Source: Selenomonas sp.
Lineage (GTDB): Bacteria > Bacillota > Negativicutes > Selenomonadales > Selenomonadaceae
DNA: 64,000 nt
Direction of reading: 5' to 3'
Assembly (NCBI GenBank): GCA_018052705.1
Contig: JAGPMW010000008.1
Coordinates: 1-64,000, forward strand
Shown here: piece by piece, positions 7,204 through 17,157 of the stretch
How positions within the stretch are numbered: the first letter of the stretch is position 1
Layout: the number at the start of each line of letters is the position of its first letter
Program-made: the position numbers and the translations under genes
Notes under the pieces: generated by a model
What the model was told of the DNA's origin: nothing
Seen by the model: only the letters and a program-made list of their open reading frames with translations
Database searches by the model: none

Positions 7204-7956
7204 ATGAAGATAGCCGCAACTGATTTTGATGGGACATTTTGTCCGATTGGCCAGCCGGTGCCAACTGCGAATCTGGCCGCTGTACATCAGTGGCAGGAAG
7301 CCGGCCATAAATTCGGCATTGCCACTGGACGGGGGTATTCTTTGATTTCACAGGCATTGGCACCGTATGATCTAGAAGTGGACTATCTGGTCTGCAACAA
7401 TGGAGCCGTGTCTGTTGATGCATCTGGGCGGATGCTTCATTGTCACGCGATTCCACCGGCTGTATTGGCGGATTTACTGGCCTTGCCAATCATTGCGGCA
7501 AAGGATGAGCCACTGCTGGTCTTTACGGCAACGCATGCGTACAGTGTGCGGCCGAATCCAGAGATGAATATGGGGCTGGTTGAGGAGATGGAACTGCAGG
7601 CTGTGCTTCAGCTGCAGGAGGTCGTGCAGGTCAGCCTGAAACTGTCAACGCCGGTTGAAGCGCAGCTGGTGTCAGATGACATTCACAGGCGGCTCCCCGT
7701 GCTGGGCGGGAATATCAATCGCAGTTATCTCGACATCAATTGCAGTGAGGCCGATAAAGGCTGGGGGCTTATGCAGATGATGGAATCATCCGGCTGGAAC
7801 GGCAGTGAGATTCTGGCTATCGGTGATGACAAGAATGATCTGTCGATGATTGCACGATTTGGTGGATTCACGATGACGACAGCCAAACCTTTTATGCAGA
7901 CTGCTGCCGTGAAGGCCTATGATAGTGTCGGACAGATGCTGTTGGAATATCTGTGA
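7204..7956 (+). CDS. HAD-family phosphatase (Cof-type)
   Basis: A 250-residue Cof/YidA-like HAD hydrolase; substrate unknown, probably a sugar phosphate or other small phosphate. Motif I is DFDGTF (nucleophile and acid Asp near residues 8-10), motif II is ATGRG, and motif IV is GDDKNDLSMI near residues 202-211. A type IIB cap lies between motifs II and III. ATG 7204 has AAAGGA upstream. One of five such phosphatases in the window; its C-terminus faces the glnK-amtB operon across a shared terminator. Confidence 0.85.
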   Translation: MKIAATDFDGTFCPIGQPVPTANLAAVHQWQEAGHKFGIATGRGYSLISQALAPYDLEVDYLVCNNGAVSVDASGRMLHCHAIPPAVLADLLALPIIAAKDEPLLVFTATHAYSVRPNPEMNMGLVEEMELQAVLQLQEVVQVSLKLSTPVEAQLVSDDIHRRLPVLGGNINRSYLDINCSEADKGWGLMQMMESSGWNGSEILAIGDDKNDLSMIARFGGFTMTTAKPFMQTAAVKAYDSVGQMLLEYL

Positions 7957-7961
7957 CAGCA

Positions 7962-8006
7962 AAAACGTGGGCGGTACTCCTGATAGCAGGGGTGCCACCC
8001 ACGTTT
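7962..8006. terminator. Shared terminator of the HAD gene and glnK
   Basis: AAAACGTGGG/CCCACGTTTT stem with an imperfect interior, between convergent genes. Confidence 0.7.
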
Positions 8007-8043
8007 TCGGGGGGAATATTAGGATACCAGGTTATTGGTTGGG

Positions 8044-8418
8044 TTATTTTTCGGCTTTTTCGCCGGGAATATCCATGATTGCTTCGGGGCCATGCTGCCC
8101 TGTGCGGATACGGACGGCATCAGTAAGTTCGGTAATGAAGATTTTGCCATCGCCGAAGTTGCCTGTGCGCAGGACTCGCTGAGCAGTATCGAGCACCTTG
8201 TCAACTGGAATTTCACAGATGATGGTTTCTACTTTTATCTTAGGGACAAGGTTGATATCATATTTCTTGCCACGATATACTTCCTGATGCCCCTTCTGCA
8301 GACCGCAGCCGAACACCTGGCTGACGGTCATGCCCAGCACACCGATTTCATTGAGGGCTTTCATCAGGTCATCGAGTTTGCTGGAACGGGTAATGATTTC
8401 GATTTTGGTTATTTTCAT
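8044..8418 (-). CDS. glnK: Nitrogen regulatory protein P-II (GlnK type)
   Basis: A 124-residue PII trimer subunit that senses 2-oxoglutarate and ATP/ADP and plugs AmtB. The T-loop reads KGHQEVYRGKKYDINLVPK; Tyr53 corresponds to the uridylylated Tyr51 of E. coli PII. The C-terminal VRIRTGQHGPEAI is the second PII signature. It lies eight bases downstream of amtB on the same strand, the reverse of the usual glnK-amtB order, but clearly one operon. Confidence 0.95.
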   Translation of the reverse strand: MKITKIEIITRSSKLDDLMKALNEIGVLGMTVSQVFGCGLQKGHQEVYRGKKYDINLVPKIKVETIICEIPVDKVLDTAQRVLRTGNFGDGKIFITELTDAVRIRTGQHGPEAIMDIPGEKAEK

Positions 8419-8426
8419 AGTACACC

Positions 8427-9734
8427 TCAGCCTTTCTCTGCCGCATGCATGACTCTATTGGCCAGCATCTCGCTTGAGTCTTCAAAAGCTCCCATCATTG
8501 GGCTGCCAGTGAGTACAGAGCGGGAATAGCCGCGCTCGCCATGCTCGACGATATCGAGACCCGTAAGTTCCTCGGCCTCATCGGCGCGAACATCGGTGAT
8601 GAGACTGACGATCTTGAACAGGATGTAGGAGCCGCCAATTGCCAGCGCATAAGCGACGACAATTGAGATGAGCTGAGCAGTGAACAGATGAGAATCGCCA
8701 TAGAACAAGCCATTGGCGCCCGTCGGGTTGACGTCGGTCGTGGCCCAGATGCCGGTAGCGATAGCACCCCAGGTACCACCGATGCCATGAACACCAAAGG
8801 CGTCAAGTGCGTCATCATAGCCCAATTTTTCTTTGAGTACGGCAACAGCGAAGTAGCAGACGATACCGCCAACCAGGCCAATGATGACGGCAGGCATCGG
8901 GGCTACGAAACCAGCTGCCGGGGTGATGGCAACAAGACCTGCGATGCAGCCGGAGGCAGCTCCCAGAATCGTCGGCTTACCGTTGATTTTCCATTCTGCA
9001 AGTACCCAGGAAAGTGTAGCGGCAGCGGCAGCAGCCTGAGACGTAACAAAAGCGTTAGCAGCCAGCGCATTGGCACCAAGGGCACTGCCGGCATTAAAGC
9101 CGAACCAGCCGAACCAAAGGAGAGCTGCACCAAGAACGGTCATTGGCAGATTATGTGGCAGCATAGCCGTACGGCCATAGCCACGGCGTTTGCCAAGCAG
9201 AATACAGAGTGTGAGACCGGATACACCAGAGAGGATATGGATAACCAGACCACCAGCGAAGTCAAGGGCACCAAGTCCGGCTAAGAAGCCGCCGCCCCAG
9301 ACCCAGTGGGCCATCGGGTTGTAGATGAAGATGGCCCAGAGCAGAATGAATAGCGCAAAGGCTCCAAATTTCATGCGCTCAGCGAATGCACCGGTAATGA
9401 GCGCTGGTGTGATAACCGCAAACATGCACTGGAAGGCAACAAAGGCCAGTTCTGGAATCGTGCCGTTTTCAAGGACGTTCATGCCAACCCCGGCCAGTCC
9501 AATCTTGTCCAGACTGCCGATGAAGCCATTGATATCGGTGCCGAATGTCATCGCATATCCAAGGAGAATCCATTCGACTGAGACCATTGCAACAATAAAG
9601 AAACTCTGCATAATGGTAGTAAGAACATTTTTGCTGCGGACCATGCCGCCGTAGAAGAAGCCCAGACCGGGGGTCATAAGGAAGACCAGAGCCGCACTGA
9701 TGAGGACCCAGGCCGTATCGCCCGTATCAATCAT
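8427..9734 (-). CDS. amtB: Ammonium transporter
   Basis: A 435-residue integral membrane ammonium channel of the Amt/Rh family with about 11 membrane segments. GDTAWVLISAALVFLMTPGL at the N-terminus, the HILSGVSGLT segment with the first pore histidine and the FGVHGIGG segment with the second are diagnostic. I start at ATG 9734 because GGAAAGGA lies about ten bases upstream and the family usually starts shortly before this motif; upstream in-frame starts would add residues without an SD. A ~210-base structured leader with a consensus promoter precedes it. Confidence 0.95.
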   Translation of the reverse strand: MIDTGDTAWVLISAALVFLMTPGLGFFYGGMVRSKNVLTTIMQSFFIVAMVSVEWILLGYAMTFGTDINGFIGSLDKIGLAGVGMNVLENGTIPELAFVAFQCMFAVITPALITGAFAERMKFGAFALFILLWAIFIYNPMAHWVWGGGFLAGLGALDFAGGLVIHILSGVSGLTLCILLGKRRGYGRTAMLPHNLPMTVLGAALLWFGWFGFNAGSALGANALAANAFVTSQAAAAAATLSWVLAEWKINGKPTILGAASGCIAGLVAITPAAGFVAPMPAVIIGLVGGIVCYFAVAVLKEKLGYDDALDAFGVHGIGGTWGAIATGIWATTDVNPTGANGLFYGDSHLFTAQLISIVVAYALAIGGSYILFKIVSLITDVRADEAEELTGLDIVEHGERGYSRSVLTGSPMMGAFEDSSEMLANRVMHAAEKG

Positions 9735-9796
9735 GGAAATCAAATCCTTTCCGATTACAGTCATAGAAATAATTGCAGGGGGCCAAAAACACAGAA

Positions 9797-9830
9797 TGCG
9801 CCTCATAGCGGGTAAAGCTATGAGACGCCT
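9797..9830 (-). promoter_or_regulatory. amtB leader hairpin 2
   Basis: On the minus strand GCGTCTCATAGC pairs with GCTATGAGGCGC (one G-U) around a 7-base loop. A T-run occurs only about eight bases later, so it is a weak terminator at best. Confidence 0.55.
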
Positions 9831-9844
9831 TTGTCTCTGGAAAA

Positions 9845-9855
9845 CAGGATACCTG
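9845..9855. promoter_or_regulatory. Operator-like palindrome, distal
   Basis: CAGGATACCTG, a CAGG-N3-CCTG palindrome inside the amtB leader. It is the inverse of the copy at 9962-9972, and the match extends to 12 bp. Confidence 0.5.
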
Positions 9856-9884
9856 ACAGATTCATCAAACCAAAGAGCACAGAA

Positions 9885-9920
9885 AGCCCCGCAGAATCCG
9901 GTACCTGATTCTGCGGGGCT
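9885..9920 (-). promoter_or_regulatory. amtB leader hairpin 1
   Basis: Perfect 14-bp stem (AGCCCCGCAGAATC with GATTCTGCGGGGCT) and an 8-base loop, followed on the minus strand by TTCTGTG. Very stable; could attenuate or protect the amtB transcript. Confidence 0.6.
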
Positions 9921-9947
9921 GCATTGCCTCCGTTTGTTGATGCTTTA

Positions 9948-9976
9948 ATTATAGACAGCGGCAGGTATCCTGTCAA
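9948..9976 (-). promoter_or_regulatory. amtB-glnK promoter
   Basis: Fully consensus on the minus strand: TTGACA (9976-9971), 17-base spacer, TATAAT (9953-9948). Confidence 0.8.
9962..9972. promoter_or_regulatory. Operator-like palindrome, proximal
   Basis: CAGGTATCCTG lies between the -10 and -35 boxes of the amtB promoter and touches the -35. Its centre is 117 bp from that of the copy at 9845. Confidence 0.5.
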
Positions 9977-10074
9977 TATGGCAGATTTATGTATACAGGA
10001 ATACAATCATGGAACATTACCTGCTGTCGTTACGTGGTATAATAAAAAGATAATAAGCGAAAGAAGGCAGTAAT

Positions 10075-10542
10075 TTGAATAACAACACAAAAAAAGATAT
10101 ATTGGCCACCGATGGACTGACTGAATTGCAGCAGCAGATCATACGGTTCTATCATAATAACCCATTTGTGGAATATCTGCATATTCAGGTCCAGCCAATG
10201 GCAACCGGGCGGGTGCGGCTGCAGCTGCAGGTTGAGGAGGAGCATACCAATCTTTATGGCATTGCACATGGCGGTGTACTAATGACTATGGCTGATACAG
10301 CCATGGGGGCGGCTTGTCTGGCCTGCAATAAAAAGGTCGTTACAATCAATCTAAGTACGGACTTTATGCATGCGGTGCCGCTGACTGAACGGATCATTAC
10401 AACCGCGCGTGTACTGCATGATGGCCGCCATACCATGACTTGTGAAAGTGAGCTCATAGGGGCTGATGGCAAGATATTTGCGAAGGCACACGCTACATTT
10501 TATGTGCTCGGCAAGTTCATCGATGATGATCCGGAAGAATAA
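10075..10542 (+). CDS. PaaI-type hotdog thioesterase
   Basis: A 155-residue hotdog-fold protein, probably an acyl-CoA thioesterase of the PaaI/YdiI group. The signature helix region YGIAHGGVLMTMADTAMGAA (residues 60-79) carries the HGG motif with the catalytic region. The start is TTG at 10075, with AAGAAGG about seven bases upstream; the next in-frame Met would cut into the fold. An extended -10 (TGGTATAAT) ends at 10043. Substrate unknown; it follows the amtB leader divergently. Confidence 0.8.
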   Translation: MNNNTKKDILATDGLTELQQQIIRFYHNNPFVEYLHIQVQPMATGRVRLQLQVEEEHTNLYGIAHGGVLMTMADTAMGAACLACNKKVVTINLSTDFMHAVPLTERIITTARVLHDGRHTMTCESELIGADGKIFAKAHATFYVLGKFIDDDPEE

Positions 10543-10651
10543 GCATAGCCACGAACTACGATGGTGACCGACACACGGACATAGACTGGGAGCGTCTGCT
10601 ATAGTAGACGCAGACGAAAGATAACAGTGTTTGGCAGGACGGAGTGGTTGT

Positions 10652-11533
10652 ATGGCGAAGGTTTTGATTATTGGCGCAGGGCCAGCCGGGATATCGGCTG
10701 CACTTTATGCCCGCCGCAGCGGGGCCGATGTTACTGTGGTGACAAAGGGGGCGGGAACGGGCGTTCTTGCTAAGGCAGAGAAGATCGAGAATTACTACGG
10801 TCTGGCCGAGCCTGTCAGCGGGCTGGAACTTGAGCGGCGAGGCATTGAGGGCGCGCGGCGTTTAGGTGTAAACGTGATTGAAGATGAGATTCTGGCGCTG
10901 TCGTTCAATGAGACCTTTACTGGATTCACCGCGGCGGCAAGAGAGCAGCAGCTGTCTGCCGACAGTGTGATTCTGGCCGCAGGCGCTTCCCGCAAGAGTA
11001 TCAGCCTGCCGGGAATTGCAGAATTTGATGGCAAGGGTGTCAGTTACTGCGCGATTTGCGACGCTCCGTTTTATCGTGGCAAGACTGTTGCTGTGATTGG
11101 TGCTGGCGGATATGCCCTGCATGAAGCGCAGGCGCTCCTGCCCCATGCAGCGCACGTTATCCTGCTGACGAATGGCATGCAGCCGGCACAGCCTGTGCCG
11201 GCTGTGATCGAGGTACGGACTGAACCGCTCACGGCCATCGAAGGCGAAGGACGAGTCGAGCGTGTCTGCTTTGGAGATGGTACGCAGCTTGAGCTTGCCG
11301 GCGTATTTCTGGCAATCGGTGTGGCGGGTAGTACCGAACTGGCCCGCAAGATTGGTGCACTGCTTGCAGGCAGCAGTATTAAAGTTGATGAGCATATGGC
11401 AACCAATGTCCCAGGGCTTTTTGCCGCCGGTGACTGCACCGGCGGGATGCTGCAGGTTGCCAAAGCTGTCTATCAGGGGGCAGAAGCTGGTCTCGCAGCG
11501 GTCCGTTATCTCCGCGGCAAAAGCGGGAATTGA
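10652..11533 (+). CDS. Thioredoxin-reductase-like flavoprotein, possibly ferredoxin-dependent
   Basis: A 293-residue FAD disulfide reductase. FAD-binding GAGPAGISAALYA is at residues 8-20, the redox-active CAIC at 133-136, and the C-terminal GDCTGGMLQVAKAVYQGA contacts flavin. The second nucleotide-binding site is abnormal: GAGGYALHEA replaces GGGDSAxEE, and the HRRxxxR motif that binds NADPH phosphate is absent. That pattern is known from ferredoxin-dependent flavin thioredoxin reductases of clostridia, which I consider more likely than a NADPH enzyme. I use ATG 10652 with the SD GGAG; a TTG 21 bases upstream has no advantage. No thioredoxin gene is adjacent. Confidence 0.8.
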   Translation: MAKVLIIGAGPAGISAALYARRSGADVTVVTKGAGTGVLAKAEKIENYYGLAEPVSGLELERRGIEGARRLGVNVIEDEILALSFNETFTGFTAAAREQQLSADSVILAAGASRKSISLPGIAEFDGKGVSYCAICDAPFYRGKTVAVIGAGGYALHEAQALLPHAAHVILLTNGMQPAQPVPAVIEVRTEPLTAIEGEGRVERVCFGDGTQLELAGVFLAIGVAGSTELARKIGALLAGSSIKVDEHMATNVPGLFAAGDCTGGMLQVAKAVYQGAEAGLAAVRYLRGKSGN

Positions 11534-11565
11534 GAGCATTACGGGCAGCTGCTGCAACAGCAATA

Positions 11566-11599
11566 GAGCCGGAACCAGATTTACATGGTTTCGGCTTTT
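11566..11599 (+). terminator. Terminator of the thioredoxin-reductase-like gene
   Basis: AGCCGGAACC pairs with GGTTTCGGCT (one G-U), followed by TTTTG. Confidence 0.6.
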
Positions 11600-11655
11600 G
11601 TGATACAATCAAGAGAGAGAAGAATGGAAAACGATTACTATAGAAAGGGAACACT

Positions 11656-12459
11656 ATGATAAAGTTGATTCTTTCGGATATGGATGGAACATTGCTCGAT
11701 GAGGAGGCAAAGCTGCCAGCAGAATTCGATGCGATGATGAAAAAACTCAGTGAACGCGGGGTTATGTTTGCTCCGGCGAGCGGGCGGCAGTATCATTCGC
11801 TGGTCGATACATTTCCCGGTTATGCTGATTCCTTCCTTTTTATCAGCGATAATGGCACCATGGTCAAGCAGCACGGCCAGGAACTATTTTCGGATGTGAT
11901 CGAGTGGCAGTGCGCCATGGATCTTCTGAACAGCGTGAATGAGACGGATGGTGTCTACAACGTATTCTGCGGCAAAGAAAAAGCCTATCTGCTGAAGAAA
12001 AAACAGCCCGAGCGCTACATGGGAGAATTGCAGAAATACTTCCGCGCCATAGAACTGGTGGATTGTTTTGAAGACGTTGCGGATGACCCCATCAAGGTAT
12101 CGTTCTTCACTGGTGCCGGCGATGCCGATACGAAGATATACCCGCTTATGGAACCGCATGCTGCAACGATGCAGGTTGTACTGGCCAGTGCCTACTGGGT
12201 CGATATCACCAACAAAGGCGCCAATAAGGGAATGGCTGTGCGGAAGCTCCAGGAACGTCTGTGTCTTGCACCAGAGGAATGTGCTGCTTTTGGCGACTAT
12301 ATGAATGACAAGGAAATGCTGGAGTCGGTCTATTACAGCTATGCGATGGCCAATGCTTATCCGGCGATTAAGGATGTTGCCCGCTTTGAAGCGAAAAGCA
12401 ATGCGGAGAACGGTGTTATGCGCCAGATTCAGACGTTCATCGATCAGGGACTTTGCTAA
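11656..12459 (+). CDS. HAD-family phosphatase (Cof-type), paralog A
   Basis: A 267-residue Cof/YidA-type HAD hydrolase. MIKLILSDMDGTLLD holds motif I, ASGRQY motif II, NKGANKGMAV the cap-to-core Lys region, and FGDYMNDKEML motif IV. It is the same length as the protein at 39672 and similar throughout, including the unusual QYHSLVD/QYFSLLD and FGDYMND segments, so the two are recent paralogs. ATG with GAAAGGGA upstream. Substrate unknown. Confidence 0.87.
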   Translation: MIKLILSDMDGTLLDEEAKLPAEFDAMMKKLSERGVMFAPASGRQYHSLVDTFPGYADSFLFISDNGTMVKQHGQELFSDVIEWQCAMDLLNSVNETDGVYNVFCGKEKAYLLKKKQPERYMGELQKYFRAIELVDCFEDVADDPIKVSFFTGAGDADTKIYPLMEPHAATMQVVLASAYWVDITNKGANKGMAVRKLQERLCLAPEECAAFGDYMNDKEMLESVYYSYAMANAYPAIKDVARFEAKSNAENGVMRQIQTFIDQGLC

Positions 12460-12643
12460 GCTTTCGTACCGTGAAAGTTTATGGGACAGAGTTCGCATTT
12501 GAATTTCCCGCTGTAATCCATAGTCATAGACAGTGATAATAAGTCAAAAGGACAAAATAACAAAAGTCCGTGATACGGGTTACCGACAAGCAGTCCGGAA
12601 TGCGTTAAGATAAGGCTATAAAAGAAATCCACACTGTATATGA

Positions 12644-13945
<1,302 letters not shown>

Positions 13946-13961
13946 GCTGTGAGGCTGAGGT

Positions 13962-14009
13962 AAAAAGGGCTGGTGCACAGATATAAAAAGTTTGTGTATC
14001 AGCCTTTTT
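13962..14009 (+). terminator. eno terminator
   Basis: AAAAAGGGCTG...CACAG pairs with TGTG...CAGCCTTTTT around an A-rich loop. Confidence 0.8.
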
Positions 14010-14159
14010 GGCGTAAATTTAAACGGTTCCGGCCGGAGGTATCAAAAATATTCATTTTGGATAACCAGTTTCTTGCCGTTGTAGCGCGATGGGGGCTTTT
14101 GGAGTACAATGAGGGGAGTTGAGTCAGAGACTGGATCGTGTATTGGAGAGGGGTTCTTT

Positions 14160-15035
14160 ATGATAAAGTTGATTGCCGCCGATGTTGACGGGACACTGCT
14201 GAACAGTCATCGTGAGATATCCGGTGAGACGTGCCGTATGATCCGGGAGGTGCAGCGGCAGGGAATCCGTTTCGCTATTGCCTCAGGACGTATGTACCGG
14301 GATATCTGTATTTTGCTCCAGCGCTATGGTATCGAGTGCGAATGTGTAACGATGAATGGTGCGGAGTATTTTGATGCACAGGGAAACTGCCTCGAAGGTA
14401 TTTATTTCTCGCCGGAGAAGGCGCAGGAAATCTATGAGCGGCTGCGGGGGGAGAAGAATTTCGCGGTAGAGATCTATACCAACCATGGCTGCTATACCGC
14501 GGATTCGCGGCTCAAGACTTTCCGTGGTCTGATGAAGCGGGCACGGACTTTTCGTCCTAATATTGGTACATGGAAGAGTATCTTTCATACGCTGAGAAAT
14601 GATCATCTGCGGAAGATGCATTATCTCAGTGATCTGCAGGAACTCTGGGACAGGGATATCCAGGTGGCGAAGTTCATTACGTTTGGTGATGAGGTCAGTC
14701 AGATAAAGGCCCTGAGGCAGAAGGTGGATCGCATTGACGGCGTAGCCGTGTCAGCAAGCTTCCGGACAAATATCGAGATTAATGCGGCGGCAGCAACTAA
14801 AGGTGCGATCCTCGCGAAGATTGCGGCCCGGGCTGGACTCCGGGAGGATGAGGTCATGGTCGTTGGTGATGGCAGCAACGACCTGTCAATGTTCCGAGCC
14901 TTTCCTACACATGCTGCAGCGATGGCCAATGCGATGCCAGAGATCCGCGCTGCGGCTGGTTTCATCACGGCCAGCAATAATGAAGATGGCGTAGCAAAGG
15001 CTATGGCAAGGGCTTTAAAGATCAATAAGGGATAA
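14160..15035 (+). CDS. HAD-family phosphatase (Cof-type)
   Basis: A 291-residue Cof-type HAD hydrolase with DVDGTLLN (motif I), ASGRMY (motif II) and GDGSNDLSMF (motif IV). The cap is longer than in its neighbours. It is more like YwtE/YxeH-type members than the 267-residue pair. I choose ATG 14160 with GGAGAGGGG upstream; upstream in-frame starts have no SD. Monocistronic as far as seen. Confidence 0.85.
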   Translation: MIKLIAADVDGTLLNSHREISGETCRMIREVQRQGIRFAIASGRMYRDICILLQRYGIECECVTMNGAEYFDAQGNCLEGIYFSPEKAQEIYERLRGEKNFAVEIYTNHGCYTADSRLKTFRGLMKRARTFRPNIGTWKSIFHTLRNDHLRKMHYLSDLQELWDRDIQVAKFITFGDEVSQIKALRQKVDRIDGVAVSASFRTNIEINAAAATKGAILAKIAARAGLREDEVMVVGDGSNDLSMFRAFPTHAAAMANAMPEIRAAAGFITASNNEDGVAKAMARALKINKG

Positions 15036-15179
15036 CAGGGCTTTTTAACTGCACCTTAAGAAAAATATAATGAAATACGCACGAGGGGTTAATGGTTTTC
15101 CAACGCGCAATCGTTATACTTACAGATGGTCGGGAGAGGAAATGTGTCTGACGGCTATTTGATGAAAAGGGGCAGAAAA

Positions 15180-15524
15180 ATGAAATTCAACAGGAAAAAT
15201 ATTACAGTGATGACTCTTGCCGGAATCATGAGTTTTGGCATCGCCACGCTTGCGCTGATGCCGGTATCTGAGGCAGCGCATCATCATAAAGAACAGCAGG
15301 AAAGCTTTGCTGACGGTACGTCGAATCCATACAGCCATCGTATGCATGAAGAGGAGACGACACATTATATGAATGTCCGTGCTATCCGTTATGAGCATCG
15401 TCAGGGTGAGCTCAATGATCACGGGTATGATCAGCGGCTGTCTGAAGAACAGAAACGTCATGACAAAGTGATGCAGGATATCAAAGAAGACTATGAAATT
15501 CATAATCCTCATAAAAGCAAATAA
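15180..15524 (+). CDS. Small exported His-rich protein
   Basis: 114 residues, unknown family. MKFNRKN followed by a hydrophobic stretch ending in VSEAA is a classic signal peptide (about residues 1-33). The mature part begins with HHHKE and contains over ten histidines plus many Glu and Asp residues, which suggests metal or proton buffering in the periplasm. ATG 15180 follows AAAGGGG by about six bases. Followed by a clear terminator, so it is monocistronic. Confidence 0.65.
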   Translation: MKFNRKNITVMTLAGIMSFGIATLALMPVSEAAHHHKEQQESFADGTSNPYSHRMHEEETTHYMNVRAIRYEHRQGELNDHGYDQRLSEEQKRHDKVMQDIKEDYEIHNPHKSK

Positions 15525-15543
15525 GGCAGCGATAAGCTGAATG

Positions 15544-15572
15544 ACCGCCAGGCATCTGTCTGGCGGTTTTTA
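15544..15572 (+). terminator. Terminator of the His-rich protein gene
   Basis: ACCGCCAG/CTGGCGGT stem followed by TTTTAT. Confidence 0.8.
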
Positions 15573-15665
15573 TTGCATATTGATTCTTGAGACGGTATAA
15601 TTTATAGTAGAGAACAATGGACAAGTATGCGTGTTAATAGCCGTTGTAAAGCAGGTGACAAAAAT

Positions 15666-16121
15666 ATGCCTTTAAAAGTAGATAGCATGACATCGCATGG
15701 GCCATCTTTGACGATGGTTCATGACAAGGATGATGACCGGGTTCAGGATGCCGATACCGATTTCAGTACCGAGCTTATGGATCAGCAGGACTCGTTGTCG
15801 ACGGATCAGATGGATAAACTGCTCAAGCAGATTGATGAACAGGGAGCCCGGCTCTCGAAGACGCCAACTTATGATGAATTGAAATCGTACCGGACACTCA
15901 TCAAGAATTTCGTTGGTGAGGCGGTCAATCATATGTATGAGCTGCATACGCAGTCGGGCTGGGACCGCATGGGGCGCCAGAAGGTATATACTACGGTGCG
16001 GAAAATTGACAAGAAACTCGAGGATATGGCGGAAAAGATCCGTCTGGGGCAGTCGGATCAGTTGGATATCGTAGCCAGTCATGATGCAATCCGCGGTATG
16101 CTGGTCGATCTGTACATGTGA
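15666..16121 (+). CDS. yaaR: YaaR/DUF327 family protein
   Basis: 151 residues, mostly helical. The segment LSKTPTYDELKSYRTLIKNFVGEAVNHMYELHTQSGWDRMGRQKVYTTVRKIDKKLEDM matches the YaaR (DUF327) family, which in Bacillus lies directly upstream of holB, as here. Its role is undefined. ATG 15666 has AGGTGA upstream. Its stop codon overlaps the next start (TGATG), which implies translational coupling with holB. Confidence 0.8.
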   Translation: MPLKVDSMTSHGPSLTMVHDKDDDRVQDADTDFSTELMDQQDSLSTDQMDKLLKQIDEQGARLSKTPTYDELKSYRTLIKNFVGEAVNHMYELHTQSGWDRMGRQKVYTTVRKIDKKLEDMAEKIRLGQSDQLDIVASHDAIRGMLVDLYM

Positions 16122-17125
16122 TGGAACTGAATGAAAAACAATTGATTGGGCATGACGAGCAGCGGGCTCAGCTGAGGCAGCTGCTCCGCGAAGGGCGCCT
16201 GCCTCATGCGCTGTTATTCAGCGGCCCGGATGGCATTGGCAAAAAGATGCTGGGACAGATGCTGGCGGCAGCGATCCTCTGCGGAGCAGAAGAAGCGCCT
16301 TGCGGCCATTGTGAGTCCTGTCGGGCAATGCGGCTGGACAGCCATCCCGATTATTATGAGGTCCTGCCGGAGAGCCGTGGCAAGTCCGCGAAGATTATTC
16401 GTATTGAGCAGATTCGTGAGATGCAGACGATAGCTTCACGCTATCCAGTTCTGTCGGACTGCCGGGTCGTGCTTATCGATGAGGCCGAGCGTATGAATGA
16501 GGCCGCGGCCAATAGCCTCTTGAAGACGCTGGAAGAGCCGGAGGGGCAGGTTACTTTTATTCTGATTACGAGCGCGCGCAGCTCGCTGTTGGACACGATT
16601 ATTTCCCGCTGCATGCCAATGGCTTTCGGGATGCTGCCGCTGGACGGGATGAAAGAGGCGCTGATCGGGCGTCAGATTCCGGATCATGAGGCGGCTGAGC
16701 TGGCTGCGCTGGCAGATGGAAGTCTCGGACGGGCAATCAGGCTCTATGAGAATGGTGGTCTGATGCTGCGCGATGATGCGCTGACTTTTCTGGAAAAATT
16801 GCCCGCGATGACGATGGAGGATGTCTGGGCACAGGCCAAGACGAAAAGCGAGCTCGACCGCGAAAAAATCATGGAGTGGTTTTTGTATCTTAATATGCTG
16901 CTGCGGGATATGCTGGTGCTTTATGAAGACGGTGCAAGCCCGCTGCTTTATCATCAGGACTGCCGGCAGCGGCTGGCAGCGCTGCTGTCAGGGGTTACGG
17001 AGCAGCAGATTTTTGCCATGCTGGCGCAGGTCCGCGAGACGCAGCGGCGCCTGCAGGCGAATGTGAATCTGCGGCTGCAGCTGGAAGGCTTTTTTATTCG
17101 CATACTGGATTGCCGCAAGGCATGA
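16121..17125 (+). CDS. holB: DNA polymerase III delta' subunit
   Basis: Clamp-loader subunit, 334 residues. The P-loop region GPDGIGKKMLGQML, the zinc module CGAEEAPCGHCESCRAM (four cysteines), VLIDEAERMNEAAANSLLKTLEEP and the SRC sensor (DTIISRCMPM) are all visible. The ATG overlaps the yaaR stop by one base; a GTG three bases earlier is also possible. It is part of the yaaR-holB-yaaT-yabB-rsmI order. Confidence 0.93.
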   Translation: MELNEKQLIGHDEQRAQLRQLLREGRLPHALLFSGPDGIGKKMLGQMLAAAILCGAEEAPCGHCESCRAMRLDSHPDYYEVLPESRGKSAKIIRIEQIREMQTIASRYPVLSDCRVVLIDEAERMNEAAANSLLKTLEEPEGQVTFILITSARSSLLDTIISRCMPMAFGMLPLDGMKEALIGRQIPDHEAAELAALADGSLGRAIRLYENGGLMLRDDALTFLEKLPAMTMEDVWAQAKTKSELDREKIMEWFLYLNMLLRDMLVLYEDGASPLLYHQDCRQRLAALLSGVTEQQIFAMLAQVRETQRRLQANVNLRLQLEGFFIRILDCRKA

Positions 17126-17157
17126 GTTTATATAGAAGAATCAATAGGAGGAGCATT

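Noticed and set aside
9797-9920. ANTAR-type double-hexaloop antiterminator in the amtB leader
   Set aside because: The two loops have 8 and 7 bases and lack the A1-G4 hexaloop pattern.
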